From: Patescibacteria group bacterium
Lineage (GTDB): Bacteria; Patescibacteriota; Minisyncoccia; GCA-002772825
DNA length: 35,167 bases
NCBI GenBank assembly: GCA_024654625.1
Contig: JANLHB010000017.1
Span: forward strand, 1 to 35,167
Reading direction: 5' to 3'
In this document: positions 1-7,605 of the stretch, in pieces
Position numbering within the stretch: position 1 is the first letter of the stretch
Layout of the letters: every line of letters begins with the position of its first letter
Program-made: the position numbers and the translations under genes
The notes under the pieces: generated by a model
Told to the model about the DNA's origin: nothing
Seen by the model: the letters and a program-made list of their open reading frames with translations, nothing else
Databases searched by the model: none

Positions 1-768
1 GCTCCGCCAGGTGGAAATGTGTCAGCACCAATAAACGTAAGCAACACAAGTCAGACAAAGACAGGTTTCTTATGGGTTGACGGGGGCTTGGGTTCTATGA
101 GTGGCGGATATTTTGGGGGTGGAATAATAATAGGCAACACTTCTGTAACAGACCCGGGAACTATACGATTTGATGGTGCAGATTTTTTAGGATATGACGG
201 GACAGAATGGAAATCGTTGACAACGGGAACGGTTGTTACTGGCACTCCTCCAACTGTAAATATTAGTGCCTCACCTACCATTATTGCAACAGGTCAGTCT
301 ACTACATTATCATGGACATCTACTGACGCTATCGCTTGCGCCGCTTCAGGAGGGTGGTCAGGAGGGAAGGCAATATCTGGCAGTGAAGTTATATCACCTG
401 CTTCATCAGTTACTTCCACATTAACATGTAATAATGCGTTTGGCAGTGGAGTTGATTCGGTAGCTGTTGATGTAAGGCAATGGGCTAATACGACAGGAGA
501 AGGTAATCCCGGTGAGTCTTGCAATGCTTGGCTTACAAGGACTGGACAAACAGGTGTGAATGGTAGTGGTACCAGGGCTTATGACTCCTCGTATACGTTC
601 AATAATTATTGTGTTTACCGTATGGTTAGTAATCAGGGTCAATGGGTATATCCGAGTACTTGGTCAAGTAGTAGTTATAGGCCGGTTAATGTTGGGACAG
701 GATGCCTTGAGAGTGATATCGGCTACAGTTGTGGATATGTTGGATACAAAACTCAAACCAGAAGATAG
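1..768 (+). CDS. Secreted Ig-like surface protein, 3' part (5' end outside window)
   Basis: The frame is open from base 1, so the gene begins upstream; the GTG at 19 is just an internal valine codon. About 255 residues remain, rich in Gly, Ser and Thr. The start (APPGGNVSAPINVS) resembles openings common in parcubacterial surface proteins. Next comes a Gly-rich stretch (residues ~35-50), then an Ig-like segment (~85-160) with PPTVNISASP, TLSWTSTDA and a Cys pair. The last ~95 residues carry several cysteines (CNAW, YCVY, GCLES, YSCGY) and may be disulfide-bonded. No membrane anchor or sorting motif is visible at the C terminus. It is probably exported and cell-surface associated; the exact role is unknown. 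Confidence 0.75.
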   Translation, partial: APPGGNVSAPINVSNTSQTKTGFLWVDGGLGSMSGGYFGGGIIIGNTSVTDPGTIRFDGADFLGYDGTEWKSLTTGTVVTGTPPTVNISASPTIIATGQSTTLSWTSTDAIACAASGGWSGGKAISGSEVISPASSVTSTLTCNNAFGSGVDSVAVDVRQWANTTGEGNPGESCNAWLTRTGQTGVNGSGTRAYDSSYTFNNYCVYRMVSNQGQWVYPSTWSSSSYRPVNVGTGCLESDIGYSCGYVGYKTQTRR

Positions 769-777
769 TCATAAAGT

Positions 778-806
778 TTGACAATAATCTCGTATAGAAT
801 TATAGT
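778..806 (+). promoter_or_regulatory. Probable sigma-70-type promoter of nusA
   Basis: TTGACA at 778-783 and TATAGT at 801-806 are separated by 17 bp, close to consensus. Transcription would start near 813, just before the leader hairpin and 56 nt ahead of the nusA ATG. Confidence 0.7.
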
Positions 807-815
807 TAAAATATC

Positions 816-848
816 GTCCGTTCTTCAAAGAAGCGGACTTTATTTTTA
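816..848 (+). terminator. Leader hairpin plus T-rich tract before nusA (attenuator-like)
   Basis: GTCCG (816-820) pairs with CGGAC (834-838), and TTCT (821-824) with AGAA (829-832), leaving one bulged G (833) and a TCAA loop. TTTATTTTT follows at 839-847. This is the shape of an intrinsic terminator, but it lies downstream of the 778-806 promoter and upstream of nusA. It may therefore attenuate nusA, or also end transcription from the upstream gene. Confidence 0.6.
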
Positions 849-868
849 AAATTTAAAAAAAATATAAC

Positions 869-2113
869 ATGTTTGATTTAAAACAATTAAATTCCGCTCT
901 TGAGCAATTAGAAGCTGAACGTGGAATTCCAAAAGAAAAAATTTTAGAGTCTATAGAAGACGCTCTTTCGGCTGCGTATAAGAAAGATTACGGCAAGAAA
1001 GGGCAGATTATTCGCGCTACTTTTGACTTGAATAGCGGGAAGACAGAATTTTCTCAAGTTAAAATAGTGGTTGATGAGTCTATGTTGAAGCCTGAAAACG
1101 AAGTTCACTTGGAGACAGAGTCTCCAATTTCACTTGGAGACTCTGTCTCCAAGTTTTCTAGTAAGACGGAAACGTTAGATGAAGCTACTCCAGAAGGGGG
1201 TGAAGAAACTAAGGTTAATTTTAATCCTGAACATCATATAATGATAGAAGAAGCAAGGAAGATTAAGAAGAATGTTGAGCCGGGCGAGGAACTAATTTTC
1301 TCTCTTGAGAATAAGGATGATTACGGGAGAATCGCCGCGCAAACAGCCAAGCAAGTTATCATCCAGCGCATACGCGAGGCAGAAAGAGAATCAATTCTTA
1401 AAGAATTTGATGATAAGCAAGATGAGATAGTAAGCGGTATTGTACAGCGTATTGAGAATAACAATGTTTTTGTTGATTTTGGACGCACGACCGGTATCAT
1501 CACTCGCGATGAACAGATAAAAGGCGAAAGATACAGGATTGGAGAAAGGATTAAAGCATTGCTCTACTTGGTAGAAAAGGCGCCTAGGGGAATCAATATT
1601 TATCTTTCAAGGTCACATCCTCGTTTTGTTTATAAACTTTTTGAGATAGAGGTTCCGGAAATTGCTTCCGGTTTGGTTGAAGTGAAAAATATTGCCAGAG
1701 AAGCCGGTTCTCGCTCCAAGATTGCCGTTACTGCAAATCAAGAAGGAATTGACCCTGTCGGCTCATGTGTAGGCCAAAGAGGGGTAAGGGTTGAGGCTGT
1801 CATCTCAGAACTAGGCGGTGAGAAGATAGATATAATAGAATGGTCGGCTGAACCTGAAGTCTTCATCGCTAATTCACTTTCCCCCGCTAAAATCATTGAT
1901 GTAGAAATAAAAGAAGGGAAGAAAGAGGCTAAGGTCATAGTTGATGAGGACCAACTTTCGCTTGCCATAGGGAAGAGTGGTCAGAATGTTCGCCTTGCGG
2001 CGAAGTTGACCGGATGGAAGCTTGACATTCATTCAAGGAGCGGAGAGTCTGTGGCTAAAGTGGATGAAGACGGAGAAGTTGAGATCGAGGAAGAATTAAA
2101 AGAAGAAAAATAA
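869..2113 (+). CDS. nusA: Transcription elongation/termination factor NusA
   Basis: NusA binds RNA polymerase and nascent RNA and modulates pausing, termination and antitermination. The 414 residues show the N-terminal polymerase-binding domain (~1-160), an S1 domain (~185-250, EIVSGIVQRIENNNVFVDFG) and two KH domains (~255-390) with GxxG loops GQRG and GKSG. The tail is acidic; there are no C-terminal acidic repeats as in E. coli. An insertion at residues ~76-124 separates two parts of the N-terminal domain, and residues 80-95 are encoded by a palindrome pair at 1108-1153. rimP and infB, the usual neighbours, are not adjacent, so the gene stands alone behind its own promoter and leader hairpin. 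Confidence 0.96.
   Translation: MFDLKQLNSALEQLEAERGIPKEKILESIEDALSAAYKKDYGKKGQIIRATFDLNSGKTEFSQVKIVVDESMLKPENEVHLETESPISLGDSVSKFSSKTETLDEATPEGGEETKVNFNPEHHIMIEEARKIKKNVEPGEELIFSLENKDDYGRIAAQTAKQVIIQRIREAERESILKEFDDKQDEIVSGIVQRIENNNVFVDFGRTTGIITRDEQIKGERYRIGERIKALLYLVEKAPRGINIYLSRSHPRFVYKLFEIEVPEIASGLVEVKNIAREAGSRSKIAVTANQEGIDPVGSCVGQRGVRVEAVISELGGEKIDIIEWSAEPEVFIANSLSPAKIIDVEIKEGKKEAKVIVDEDQLSLAIGKSGQNVRLAAKLTGWKLDIHSRSGESVAKVDEDGEVEIEEELKEEK
1107..1154. repeat. Double palindrome inserted in frame in nusA
   Basis: Two adjacent hairpins share arms: TTGGAGAC/GTCTCCAA with loop AGA (1109-1127), and CTTGGAGAC/GTCTCCAAG with loop TCT (1133-1153). The loops are reverse complements, so the whole 1107-1154 segment also forms one perfect 21-bp inverted repeat with a 6-nt centre. 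It adds residues 80-95 to NusA without shifting frame. The outer CTTGG/CCAAG arms and 3-nt loops match palindromes around the transposase gene at 20127. Confidence 0.85.
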
Positions 2114-2118
2114 GAGTA

Positions 2119-2212
2119 ATAAATTACCAATTATCAATAATCAATTTACAATAAATTCTCAATGATCCAATTTCCAAATATTGAAAACTGGAGATTGGAG
2201 ATTGAAAATTAA
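2119..2212. repeat. AT-rich intergenic repeat between nusA and ppa
   Basis: This spacer is a run of short degenerate repeats (CAATTATCAATAATCAATT, then GGAGATTGGAGATTGAAAATT-like units). It resembles intergenic repeats common in candidate-phyla genomes. No ORF or clear promoter is visible in it. It may be a degraded MITE-like element. Confidence 0.45.
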
Positions 2213-2221
2213 GCAAAGCGT

Positions 2222-2746
2222 ATGAATCTTTGGCATGATCTAAAACCAGGCGAAAAGGAAAAACTTAATGTAGTCATTGAGATACCTAAACTTTCGCGTA
2301 TAAAATACGAACTTGATAAAGATTCAGGGCTTATTAAAGTTGACAGGGTGCTATATTCTCCTATGCATTATCCGGCAAATTACGGCTTCGTGCCGAAAAC
2401 TTTGTGGGATGACGGCGATCCTCTGGATGTACTTGTGATATCTCACGAGCCTTTTGTGCCAGGGTGCTTGGTGGATGCGCGTCCTATCGGAATTCTTGAT
2501 ATGAAAGATGATGGAGAAGGCGACGCAAAAATTCTTTCTGTGCCGGCGAGAGACCCGAGATTTAATAATATTAAAGATATTTCTGACCTTGAGCCTCATA
2601 TTTTGGAAGAAATAAAGCATTTCTTTAAAGTTTATAAAGATCTTCAGAAGAAAGAAGTCTTAGTGGAAAAATGGGAAGGAAGAGAAAAGGCTCTTGAAGC
2701 CATAGAGCATTCGTTTAATCTCTATAAAGAAAAATATCCTTCTTAA
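2222..2746 (+). CDS. ppa: Family I inorganic pyrophosphatase
   Basis: The cytoplasmic enzyme hydrolyses diphosphate to two phosphates, pulling nucleic-acid and tRNA-charging reactions forward. The 174-residue length equals the E. coli enzyme. The signature DGDPLDVLV places the metal ligands at D64, D66 and D69. D101 and K103 (GDAK) and the YKDLQ segment near 138-142 match further active-site positions of the family. ATG 2222 follows the repeat spacer and lacks a Shine-Dalgarno sequence. The next gene begins 21 nt after its stop but has its own -10 box. Confidence 0.96.
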   Translation: MNLWHDLKPGEKEKLNVVIEIPKLSRIKYELDKDSGLIKVDRVLYSPMHYPANYGFVPKTLWDDGDPLDVLVISHEPFVPGCLVDARPIGILDMKDDGEGDAKILSVPARDPRFNNIKDISDLEPHILEEIKHFFKVYKDLQKKEVLVEKWEGREKALEAIEHSFNLYKEKYPS

Positions 2747-2755
2747 TAAAGTTAT

Positions 2756-2761
2756 TATACT
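2756..2761 (+). promoter_or_regulatory. -10 box (TATACT) of the prepilin gene
   Basis: TATACT ends 6 nt before the ATG at 2768, so the mRNA would begin at or next to the start codon. A second TATAAT (2764-2769) overlaps the ATG and is too close to serve. No convincing -35 is seen. Confidence 0.4.
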
Positions 2762-2767
2762 ATTATA

Positions 2768-3304
2768 ATGCTCGGCATTAATAAAATAGAAAAAAATGAA
2801 GATAAAAATTTACGGATAGGATTTCCTCTGGGGGATAATGGTTTTACATTACTTGAATTATTAGTGGTTATTGCAATAATCGGTCTTTTTGCCACTATAG
2901 CGACAGTCGCTTTAAGTAACGCTAGGATGAGGGCAAGGGATATAAGGAGAGAAACAGATATGAATGAAATCCAAAAGGCATTGGAGCTTTATTTTGATGA
3001 TAACGGAGATTATCCTCTTGGAGGGCACGATACTTGTTCCGGGGCTTGGGGCAGTGGATTTGATGGTCCGGCAAAGTTAGGACCTTATATAAAAGCACCC
3101 ATTGATCCTTTGAATACGAATGGCCCATCTTGCGTAGCGGGTGATCGTTATTATGCTTTTTATAATCCGATTACATGGGACATGGGGGCAAAATGCCCTG
3201 CGGGGACTATTGTTCTTTATGCTTATATCGGTCCAGAATTAGCCAGTTCTGAATATCGGAGCGATTGTGGAACGAATTTTTTCACTAGGATTCTTAATAA
3301 ATAA
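2768..3304 (+). CDS. Type IV prepilin-like protein (N-methylation motif)
   Basis: A pilin or pseudopilin of 178 residues. The 25-residue leader is followed by the prepilin peptidase site G25/F26 and the motif FTLLELLVVIAIIG, with Glu at mature position 5. A hydrophobic helix to about residue 47 would anchor it in the membrane and drive polymerisation. The globular part contains several Cys and ends CGTNFF. The segment AIQ-like MNEIQKALELYFDDNGDYP is typical of PilA/GspG-like pilins. The leader has no second Met, so ATG 2768 is the only reasonable start. It probably works with the pilMNO genes at 32509-34660. Confidence 0.88.
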   Translation: MLGINKIEKNEDKNLRIGFPLGDNGFTLLELLVVIAIIGLFATIATVALSNARMRARDIRRETDMNEIQKALELYFDDNGDYPLGGHDTCSGAWGSGFDGPAKLGPYIKAPIDPLNTNGPSCVAGDRYYAFYNPITWDMGAKCPAGTIVLYAYIGPELASSEYRSDCGTNFFTRILNK

Positions 3305-3460
3305 ATGAATTTTCAAAAATCTAATAATAAAAAGATAATACAATCTTAAGTTATCCACATTCTTAATTTTAATAATTATTAAGACCTCTTATAATGAATA
3401 TGTTAATTATTTTTTTTTAAATAGCAAAATATTATAAGTTATTAATCAATAAAATAGTAT
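3305..3460. other. AT-rich spacer with DnaA-box-like 9-mer
   Basis: No gene is visible. It holds an exact TTATCCACA at 3351-3359, a weak inverted repeat TCTTAAT/ATTAAGA (about 3360-3383) and a TATAAT at about 3391. A single DnaA box is not enough to call an origin. Confidence 0.3.
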
Positions 3461-4501
3461 ATGGATAATAAGATTTTTAGTAAGTTAGCGAAGATATTTT
3501 TAGTTTTATCTTTATTTTCGTTTGCTTTTATAGTAAAGGCCGAGTTGTCTCCGTCATCGGCTACTCTCTCGGCTGAAGTGAATGCTGTGAAGACGATAGA
3601 CGGCAGCCAAAATATCACTTCTGAGAGCATCAGAGAGCTTGAAGAGAAGAGAGCGGAGCTTAAAAAAGAGCTTGAAAAAAGACAAATTGAAACTCAGCAA
3701 AATATATTAGAAAAAAAGAGAGAGATTGAAAAAGCGCGTATTGAAGCTCGTAGTATTAATGGAGAAATTGATGGGAAGGATAATCTACGTATTAATGCCA
3801 ATAATAAGGCCGGAGGTTTGAAGGAGGTGGCCGTACAGATAAGGAAATTAAATAAAGAGGAGATTAGAATGTTTGAAGGGAAGAGAGAAGAGTTGAAGAA
3901 TGAAATTGAAAGAAAGAGAGAAGAGTATAAAAAAGAGATTGAAAACAAAAGGGAAGAAGCTAAAAAAGAGATTGAGCAAAAAAGAGAGGAATTAAAAGCT
4001 CGTCTTCTGAATATAAAAGACGAACGAAAGAAAAATGCGATTGAGAAAATTGATGGACAGATAAAGAAATTAAATGAAAGAATGATAGAACACTTTTCAA
4101 ATGTCTTGGATAAAATGGAAGATGTTCTAAAGGGTATTAGCTCTCGTGCCGATAAGGCAGAGGCTCATGGGCTTGATGTTTCAAGCGTAAGAGTGCTTAT
4201 TGTTAATGCAGAAACGGCGATAGATTCTGCGAGGGTCAGTGTTGCAGAACAGGCGGGAAAGGTTTATTCAATTGATATTACAACGGAAGATAAGCTAAAA
4301 TTTGATGTGTCAGAAACGCGCAAGTTGCTTCATGGCGATCTTGAAATTGTTAAGGAGGCAGTAAAAAATGCGCATACTGCAATAAGGGAAGCCGCTGTAG
4401 GTTTGGCTCATATCCCTAAGGTTGACGAATATGAAGTGGAAGAAGACGACAGTCAAGATGATAATAACGCGACAACTTCTGATAATTCTTCAAATAATTA
4501 A
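3461..4501 (+). CDS. Secreted coiled-coil protein of unknown function
   Basis: Not assigned to a known family. The 346 residues start with a signal peptide (1-27; basic start, hydrophobic core LVLSLFSFAFIV, likely cleavage after VKA). A very long charged helix follows (~55-215), full of KREE and IERKREEYKKEIE-type heptads that should form a coiled coil. A second helical part (~215-320) follows, and the tail is acidic and Asn/Ser-rich (325-346). It is likely exported and may act as a structural spacer in the envelope. The small anchored protein that follows 18 nt later is probably co-transcribed. Confidence 0.7.
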   Translation: MDNKIFSKLAKIFLVLSLFSFAFIVKAELSPSSATLSAEVNAVKTIDGSQNITSESIRELEEKRAELKKELEKRQIETQQNILEKKREIEKARIEARSINGEIDGKDNLRINANNKAGGLKEVAVQIRKLNKEEIRMFEGKREELKNEIERKREEYKKEIENKREEAKKEIEQKREELKARLLNIKDERKKNAIEKIDGQIKKLNERMIEHFSNVLDKMEDVLKGISSRADKAEAHGLDVSSVRVLIVNAETAIDSARVSVAEQAGKVYSIDITTEDKLKFDVSETRKLLHGDLEIVKEAVKNAHTAIREAAVGLAHIPKVDEYEVEEDDSQDDNNATTSDNSSNN

Positions 4502-4519
4502 TAATAATTTAAAAATATT

Positions 4520-4765
4520 ATGATGAAAAAAAATATTATAATACCGATTTTGGTAATAATTATCGCAGGTGGATTGATTTATTGGTACTTAAATTATGTT
4601 AAACCCCAAAAATCGGAACCAGAGCCTATAACAACGGAACAGATTGAAGTTAACTTGAATAAAGATGATACTACCGCTAGCATAAATAAGGCTATTGATA
4701 GTATAGATTTAGGCGACTTAGATAAAGAATTTCAGGCAATTGACACTGAGCTTCAAAGTCTTTAA
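4520..4765 (+). CDS. Small single-pass membrane protein
   Basis: An 81-residue protein with one N-terminal transmembrane helix (about residues 5-25, IIIPILVIIIAGGLIYWYL) and a short acidic exported domain ending DLDKEFQAIDTELQSL. No known family is recognised. The start is one of two adjacent ATGs (4520 or 4523). It follows the coiled-coil protein by 18 nt and ends just before a strong hairpin, so the two probably form one transcript. Their pairing suggests partners at the envelope, but that is inference. Confidence 0.65.
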   Translation: MMKKNIIIPILVIIIAGGLIYWYLNYVKPQKSEPEPITTEQIEVNLNKDDTTASINKAIDSIDLGDLDKEFQAIDTELQSL

Positions 4766-4784
4766 TTTTATTTGATTAGCTATG

Positions 4785-4820
4785 AAACAACCCCGTCGCT
4801 CGTAAGCGACGGGGTTGTTT
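4785..4820. terminator. Perfect 16-bp hairpin between the small membrane protein and tig
   Basis: AAACAACCCCGTCGCT (4785-4800) pairs fully with 4805-4820 across a CGTA loop. No long T tract follows except the TTT within the stem end, so it may be a terminator or a palindromic repeat. Its CCCCGTCGC arm recurs at 35140-35157. Confidence 0.6.
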
Positions 4821-4855
4821 GCAAAATAATAATTTTTTGTTAGACTGTAAAATCT

Positions 4856-5944
4856 ATGGATATAAAAATTGAAATTAAAAAACTGCCAGGCTCAGTTGTA
4901 GAGATAGATGGAGAGATCCCCGCTTTGGATTTTGAGGCGGAAAGGAAGTATACTGTTTCAGAACTTGGCAAGAGTATTAAAATTGACGGTTTCAGACCGG
5001 GAAATATACCAGAGAAAGTTTTGATAGAAAAGATAGGTGAACCCGTCTTTTTGGAACATATGGCAGAAAGAGCTTTGAGTAAAGCTTATCCGGAGATAAT
5101 AAAAAATAATAAGATAGAAGCTATCGGTCGGCCGGAGATTACTATTACAAAAATCGCCAAAGATAATCCCTTAGGATTTAAAATAAAAACGATTGTATTG
5201 CCTGAGATAGAGCTTGCTGGTTGGAGGCCAATTGCGGAGAAAGTGATGTCTGTGAAAGAAGAGATTAAAGTGGGAGACAAAGAAGTTGATGATGTGATAG
5301 AAAACATAAGAAAATCAAGGGCGAAAGTAACGAAAACTGAAGATGCGGGTTCTCATTCGTCAATTGGCGAAGGCGAAGAGGGGAAAGAAAGGCCAAGTGA
5401 ACCTGTATTGCCTGAATTTACAGATGATTTTGTAAAAACACTAGGTGATTTCAAGAACGTAGCTGATTTTAGAGAAAAAATAGCTCAAAATATAAAGATT
5501 GATAAGGAGATGAAGAATAAGGAGAAGAAGAGGATTGAAACGATAGAAAAAATCATAGAGAAATCAAAATTAGAGGTTCCTGATATACTTATTGAGTCAG
5601 AAAAGGGCAAAATGCTCGCTGAGATGAAAGCGAGCGTGGATCAAATGGGTTTGAAATGGGAAGATTACCTTGGTCATCTTAAGAAGACAGAAGAAGAGGT
5701 ATTAAATGGATGGAATGAAGATGCTAGAAAGAGGTCATCTTTCGGGCTTATCTTAAGAGAAATTGCCATAAAAGAGAATGTAAATGTGTCTGACGAAGAG
5801 CTAGAGGCAGAGGTTGATAAAATAGTAGCGCATTACCAAGCACACGGGCAAGAGATAGAGAGAGAGCGTGTCAGGGATTATGCTTTTGGGGTGTTGCGAA
5901 ACGAAAAAGTCTTTGAAATGCTTGAAAAAGCAGGCGAAAAGTAA
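4856..5944 (+). CDS. tig: Trigger factor lacking the PPIase domain
   Basis: A ribosome-associated chaperone that shields nascent chains at the exit tunnel. The N-terminal domain (~1-115) contains the ribosome-docking signature GFRPGNIP at 45-52. The C-terminal chaperone domain (~120-155 and 185-362) is helical and charged, with LPEFTDDFVKTLGDF in the middle. Where an FKBP-type PPIase domain would normally sit there is only a short acidic linker (~160-183), so the protein has 362 rather than ~430 residues. A TAAAAT box lies directly before the ATG. It stands alone between two strong hairpins. Confidence 0.92.
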   Translation: MDIKIEIKKLPGSVVEIDGEIPALDFEAERKYTVSELGKSIKIDGFRPGNIPEKVLIEKIGEPVFLEHMAERALSKAYPEIIKNNKIEAIGRPEITITKIAKDNPLGFKIKTIVLPEIELAGWRPIAEKVMSVKEEIKVGDKEVDDVIENIRKSRAKVTKTEDAGSHSSIGEGEEGKERPSEPVLPEFTDDFVKTLGDFKNVADFREKIAQNIKIDKEMKNKEKKRIETIEKIIEKSKLEVPDILIESEKGKMLAEMKASVDQMGLKWEDYLGHLKKTEEEVLNGWNEDARKRSSFGLILREIAIKENVNVSDEELEAEVDKIVAHYQAHGQEIERERVRDYAFGVLRNEKVFEMLEKAGEK

Positions 5945-5956
5945 ATAACCAAATCA

Positions 5957-5975
5957 TCCAAGGACTCCCCTTGGA
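5957..5975. repeat. Short palindrome after tig
   Basis: TCCAAGG (5957-5963) pairs with CCTTGGA (5969-5975) over a 5-nt loop. The arms carry the same CCAAG/CTTGG core as the transposase-associated palindromes, in inverted order. Confidence 0.5.
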
Positions 5976-5978
5976 CAA

Positions 5979-6018
5979 CTAAACGGCTCAATCCTCCGCG
6001 GAAGATTGAGCCGTTTAG
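5979..6018. terminator. Long hairpin after tig (AAACGGCTCA arm)
   Basis: CTAAACGGCTCAATC (5979-5993) pairs with its complement at 6004-6018. One mismatch separates this stem from an inner TCCGCGGA palindrome. TTTT follows shortly afterwards. It is the probable tig terminator. Its outer arm is the same as in the palindrome after secY (18637-18676). Confidence 0.65.
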
Positions 6019-6078
6019 TTTTAACCAAAGACTTTTTAGTTAACCTTCAAAGGTGACACTGGATAAATAATAATACCT

Positions 6079-6105
6079 AATGTCAGACGTCGGACGTCTG
6101 ACATT
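6079..6105. repeat. 27-bp palindrome (AATGTCAGACGTC arms)
   Basis: A 13-bp perfect inverted repeat with a single-base centre, followed by a partial third unit (GTCCGACATT, 6106-6115). It lies between tig and the tuf promoter with no gene nearby on either strand. Confidence 0.65.
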
Positions 6106-6131
6106 GTCCGACATTGGATATATTGATAAGT

Positions 6132-6154
6132 ACACAAAGGATTGTCCTTTGTGT
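6132..6154. repeat. 23-bp palindrome (ACACAAAGGA arms)
   Basis: ACACAAAGGA (6132-6141) and TCCTTTGTGT (6145-6154) form a perfect 10-bp stem with a TTG loop, 30 bp upstream of the tuf -35 box. Confidence 0.6.
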
Positions 6155-6183
6155 GAAATGAGCTGGTGGACGAGTACAGAAAT

Positions 6184-6211
6184 TTGACATAATTTTCAAT
6201 TTGAGTAGAAT
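6184..6211 (+). promoter_or_regulatory. Strong promoter for tuf and the ribosomal cluster
   Basis: TTGACA (6184-6189) and TAGAAT (6206-6211) with a 16-bp spacer. Transcription would start near 6218, giving a leader of about 130 nt before tuf. This is the best promoter candidate in the tig-tuf gap. Confidence 0.7.
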
Positions 6212-6217
6212 ATATTA

Positions 6218-6351
6218 ATCGCATTCTTGCGTAGTTTTTTATTTTAAGTATTAAAATTATTAATTATAAACGGGTAATTAGAGATGAGCGTTTGTGGTCA
6301 ATTAAGCGCTAATCCCCCGGCCTAACAGGCCTAAAAACTAATTTAGCTAAT
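6218..6351 (+). promoter_or_regulatory. Untranslated leader of tuf
   Basis: About 130 nt without an ORF. It contains a small hairpin GGCCT/AGGCC (6319-6331) after a run of C, about 20 nt before the ATG. No Shine-Dalgarno sequence is seen before the start codon. Its length suggests a regulatory role, but no known riboswitch or protein-binding fold is recognised. Confidence 0.4.
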
Positions 6352-7545
6352 ATGGCAGAGAAATTTGAGAGAACAAAGCCGCATCTAAACGTTGGCACTA
6401 TCGGCCACGTTGATCACGGTAAAACTACTTTAACAGCCGCTATTTTGAACGTGCTTAATTTGGCTGGAAATAAAGTAAAATTGGAGAAGGTTGACGAGAT
6501 TGATAAAGCTCCAGAGGAGAAAGCAAGAGGTATTACCATTGCTTTGCATCACAGTGAATATGAGACACCAAAAAGGCATTATGCGCACATTGATGCTCCA
6601 GGGCACGCTGATTATATTAAAAATATGATTACCGGAGCCGCTCAGATGGATGGCGCAATACTTGTAGTTGCCGCTACGGACGGAGCCATGCCTCAGACAA
6701 GAGAGCATATTTTGCTTGCGCGTCAGGTTGGAGTGCCTTCAATTATCGTTTTCTTGAATAAAGTTGATATGGTTGATGACCCTGAAATGATTGACTTGGT
6801 GGAAGCTGAGATTAGAGAACTTCTAAACAAATACGAGTATCCGGGAGATACTACTCCTATCATCAGAGGGTCAGGTCTTAAAGCCCTTGAAGCGACATCG
6901 GCTGACGATGAATGGGCAAAGCCTGTCTTGGAGCTTGCTAAGCAACTTGATGAATATATACCTGAGCCAGTAAGAGCTATTGATCAGCCTTTCCTTATGC
7001 CTGTTGAAGACATCTTCTCAATTGAAGGAAGAGGAACTGTTGTTACCGGAAGAATTGAGAGAGGAAAAGTTAAGGTTGGAGAAGAAGTTGAGATTGTCGG
7101 TCTTGGCGACACAAGGAAAACAACTGTAACAGGTATTGAAATGTTTAATAAATCTCTTGATGAGGGTATGGCTGGAGACAATGCCGGTATCTTAATAAGA
7201 GGATTGAAGAAAGAAGAGATTGAAAGAGGGCAAGTCTTGGTAAAACCAGGGTCAGTCACTCCTCATACGGATTTTGAAGCTGAAGTGTATATCTTGACTA
7301 AAGATGAAGGCGGACGACATACGCCATTTTTCACAGGTTACAAACCGCAGTTCTACATAAGGACAACGGATGTTACCGGAGATGTGGCCTTGCCTGAGGG
7401 AACTGAGATGGTTATGCCGGGCGATACGATCACATTTAAAGTTAAACTTGTTTCACCTGTAGCCTTGGAAGAAAAGCAAAGATTCGCTATTCGTGAGGGT
7501 GGAAAGACTGTTGGCGCCGGAGTTGTAACTAAGATAATAGCTTAA
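6352..7545 (+). CDS. tuf: Elongation factor Tu
   Basis: This GTPase brings aminoacyl-tRNA to the ribosomal A site. At 397 residues it is full length. G1 is GHVDHGKT (~18-25), the switch segment has ARGITI, G3 is DAPGH, G4 is NKVD and the G5 region GSGLKAL is present. Domains 2 and 3 follow ([37 protein letters not shown]). Two deviations: DAPGH replaces the usual DCPGH (the Cys81 position), and [10 protein letters not shown] replaces the usual INTxHVEYET. It is first in the ribosomal run, followed by a hairpin before rpsJ. fusA and rpsL, common upstream partners, are absent here. Confidence 0.98.
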   Translation: MAEKFERTKPHLNVGTIGHVDHGKTTLTAAILNVLNLAGNKVKLEKVDEIDKAPEEKARGITIALHHSEYETPKRHYAHIDAPGHADYIKNMITGAAQMDGAILVVAATDGAMPQTREHILLARQVGVPSIIVFLNKVDMVDDPEMIDLVEAEIRELLNKYEYPGDTTPIIRGSGLKALEATSADDEWAKPVLELAKQLDEYIPEPVRAIDQPFLMPVEDIFSIEGRGTVVTGRIERGKVKVGEEVEIVGLGDTRKTTVTGIEMFNKSLDEGMAGDNAGILIRGLKKEEIERGQVLVKPGSVTPHTDFEAEVYILTKDEGGRHTPFFTGYKPQFYIRTTDVTGDVALPEGTEMVMPGDTITFKVKLVSPVALEEKQRFAIREGGKTVGAGVVTKIIA

Positions 7546-7551
7546 GGCCAA

Positions 7552-7597
7552 TTTTAATTAAACGCCCGGCAGATTTATGACGGGCGTTTAATTAAAA
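7552..7597. terminator. Hairpin between tuf and rpsJ
   Basis: A 17-bp stem (7552-7568 with 7581-7597; core AAACGCCCG/CGGGCGTTT) around a 12-nt loop. A-rich rather than T-rich sequence follows, so on this strand it may only partly terminate, process or stabilise the tuf message. Confidence 0.55.
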
Positions 7598-7605
7598 AAA
7601 TAATT

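Noticed and set aside
6036-6224. Minus-strand ORF of 62 codons in the tig-tuf gap
   Set aside because: It runs across two palindromes and the tuf promoter and has no recognisable protein features.
6218-6351. Known riboswitch or ribosomal-protein leader before tuf
   Set aside because: I could not match the leader to any known fold; only a short GGCCT/AGGCC hairpin is visible.
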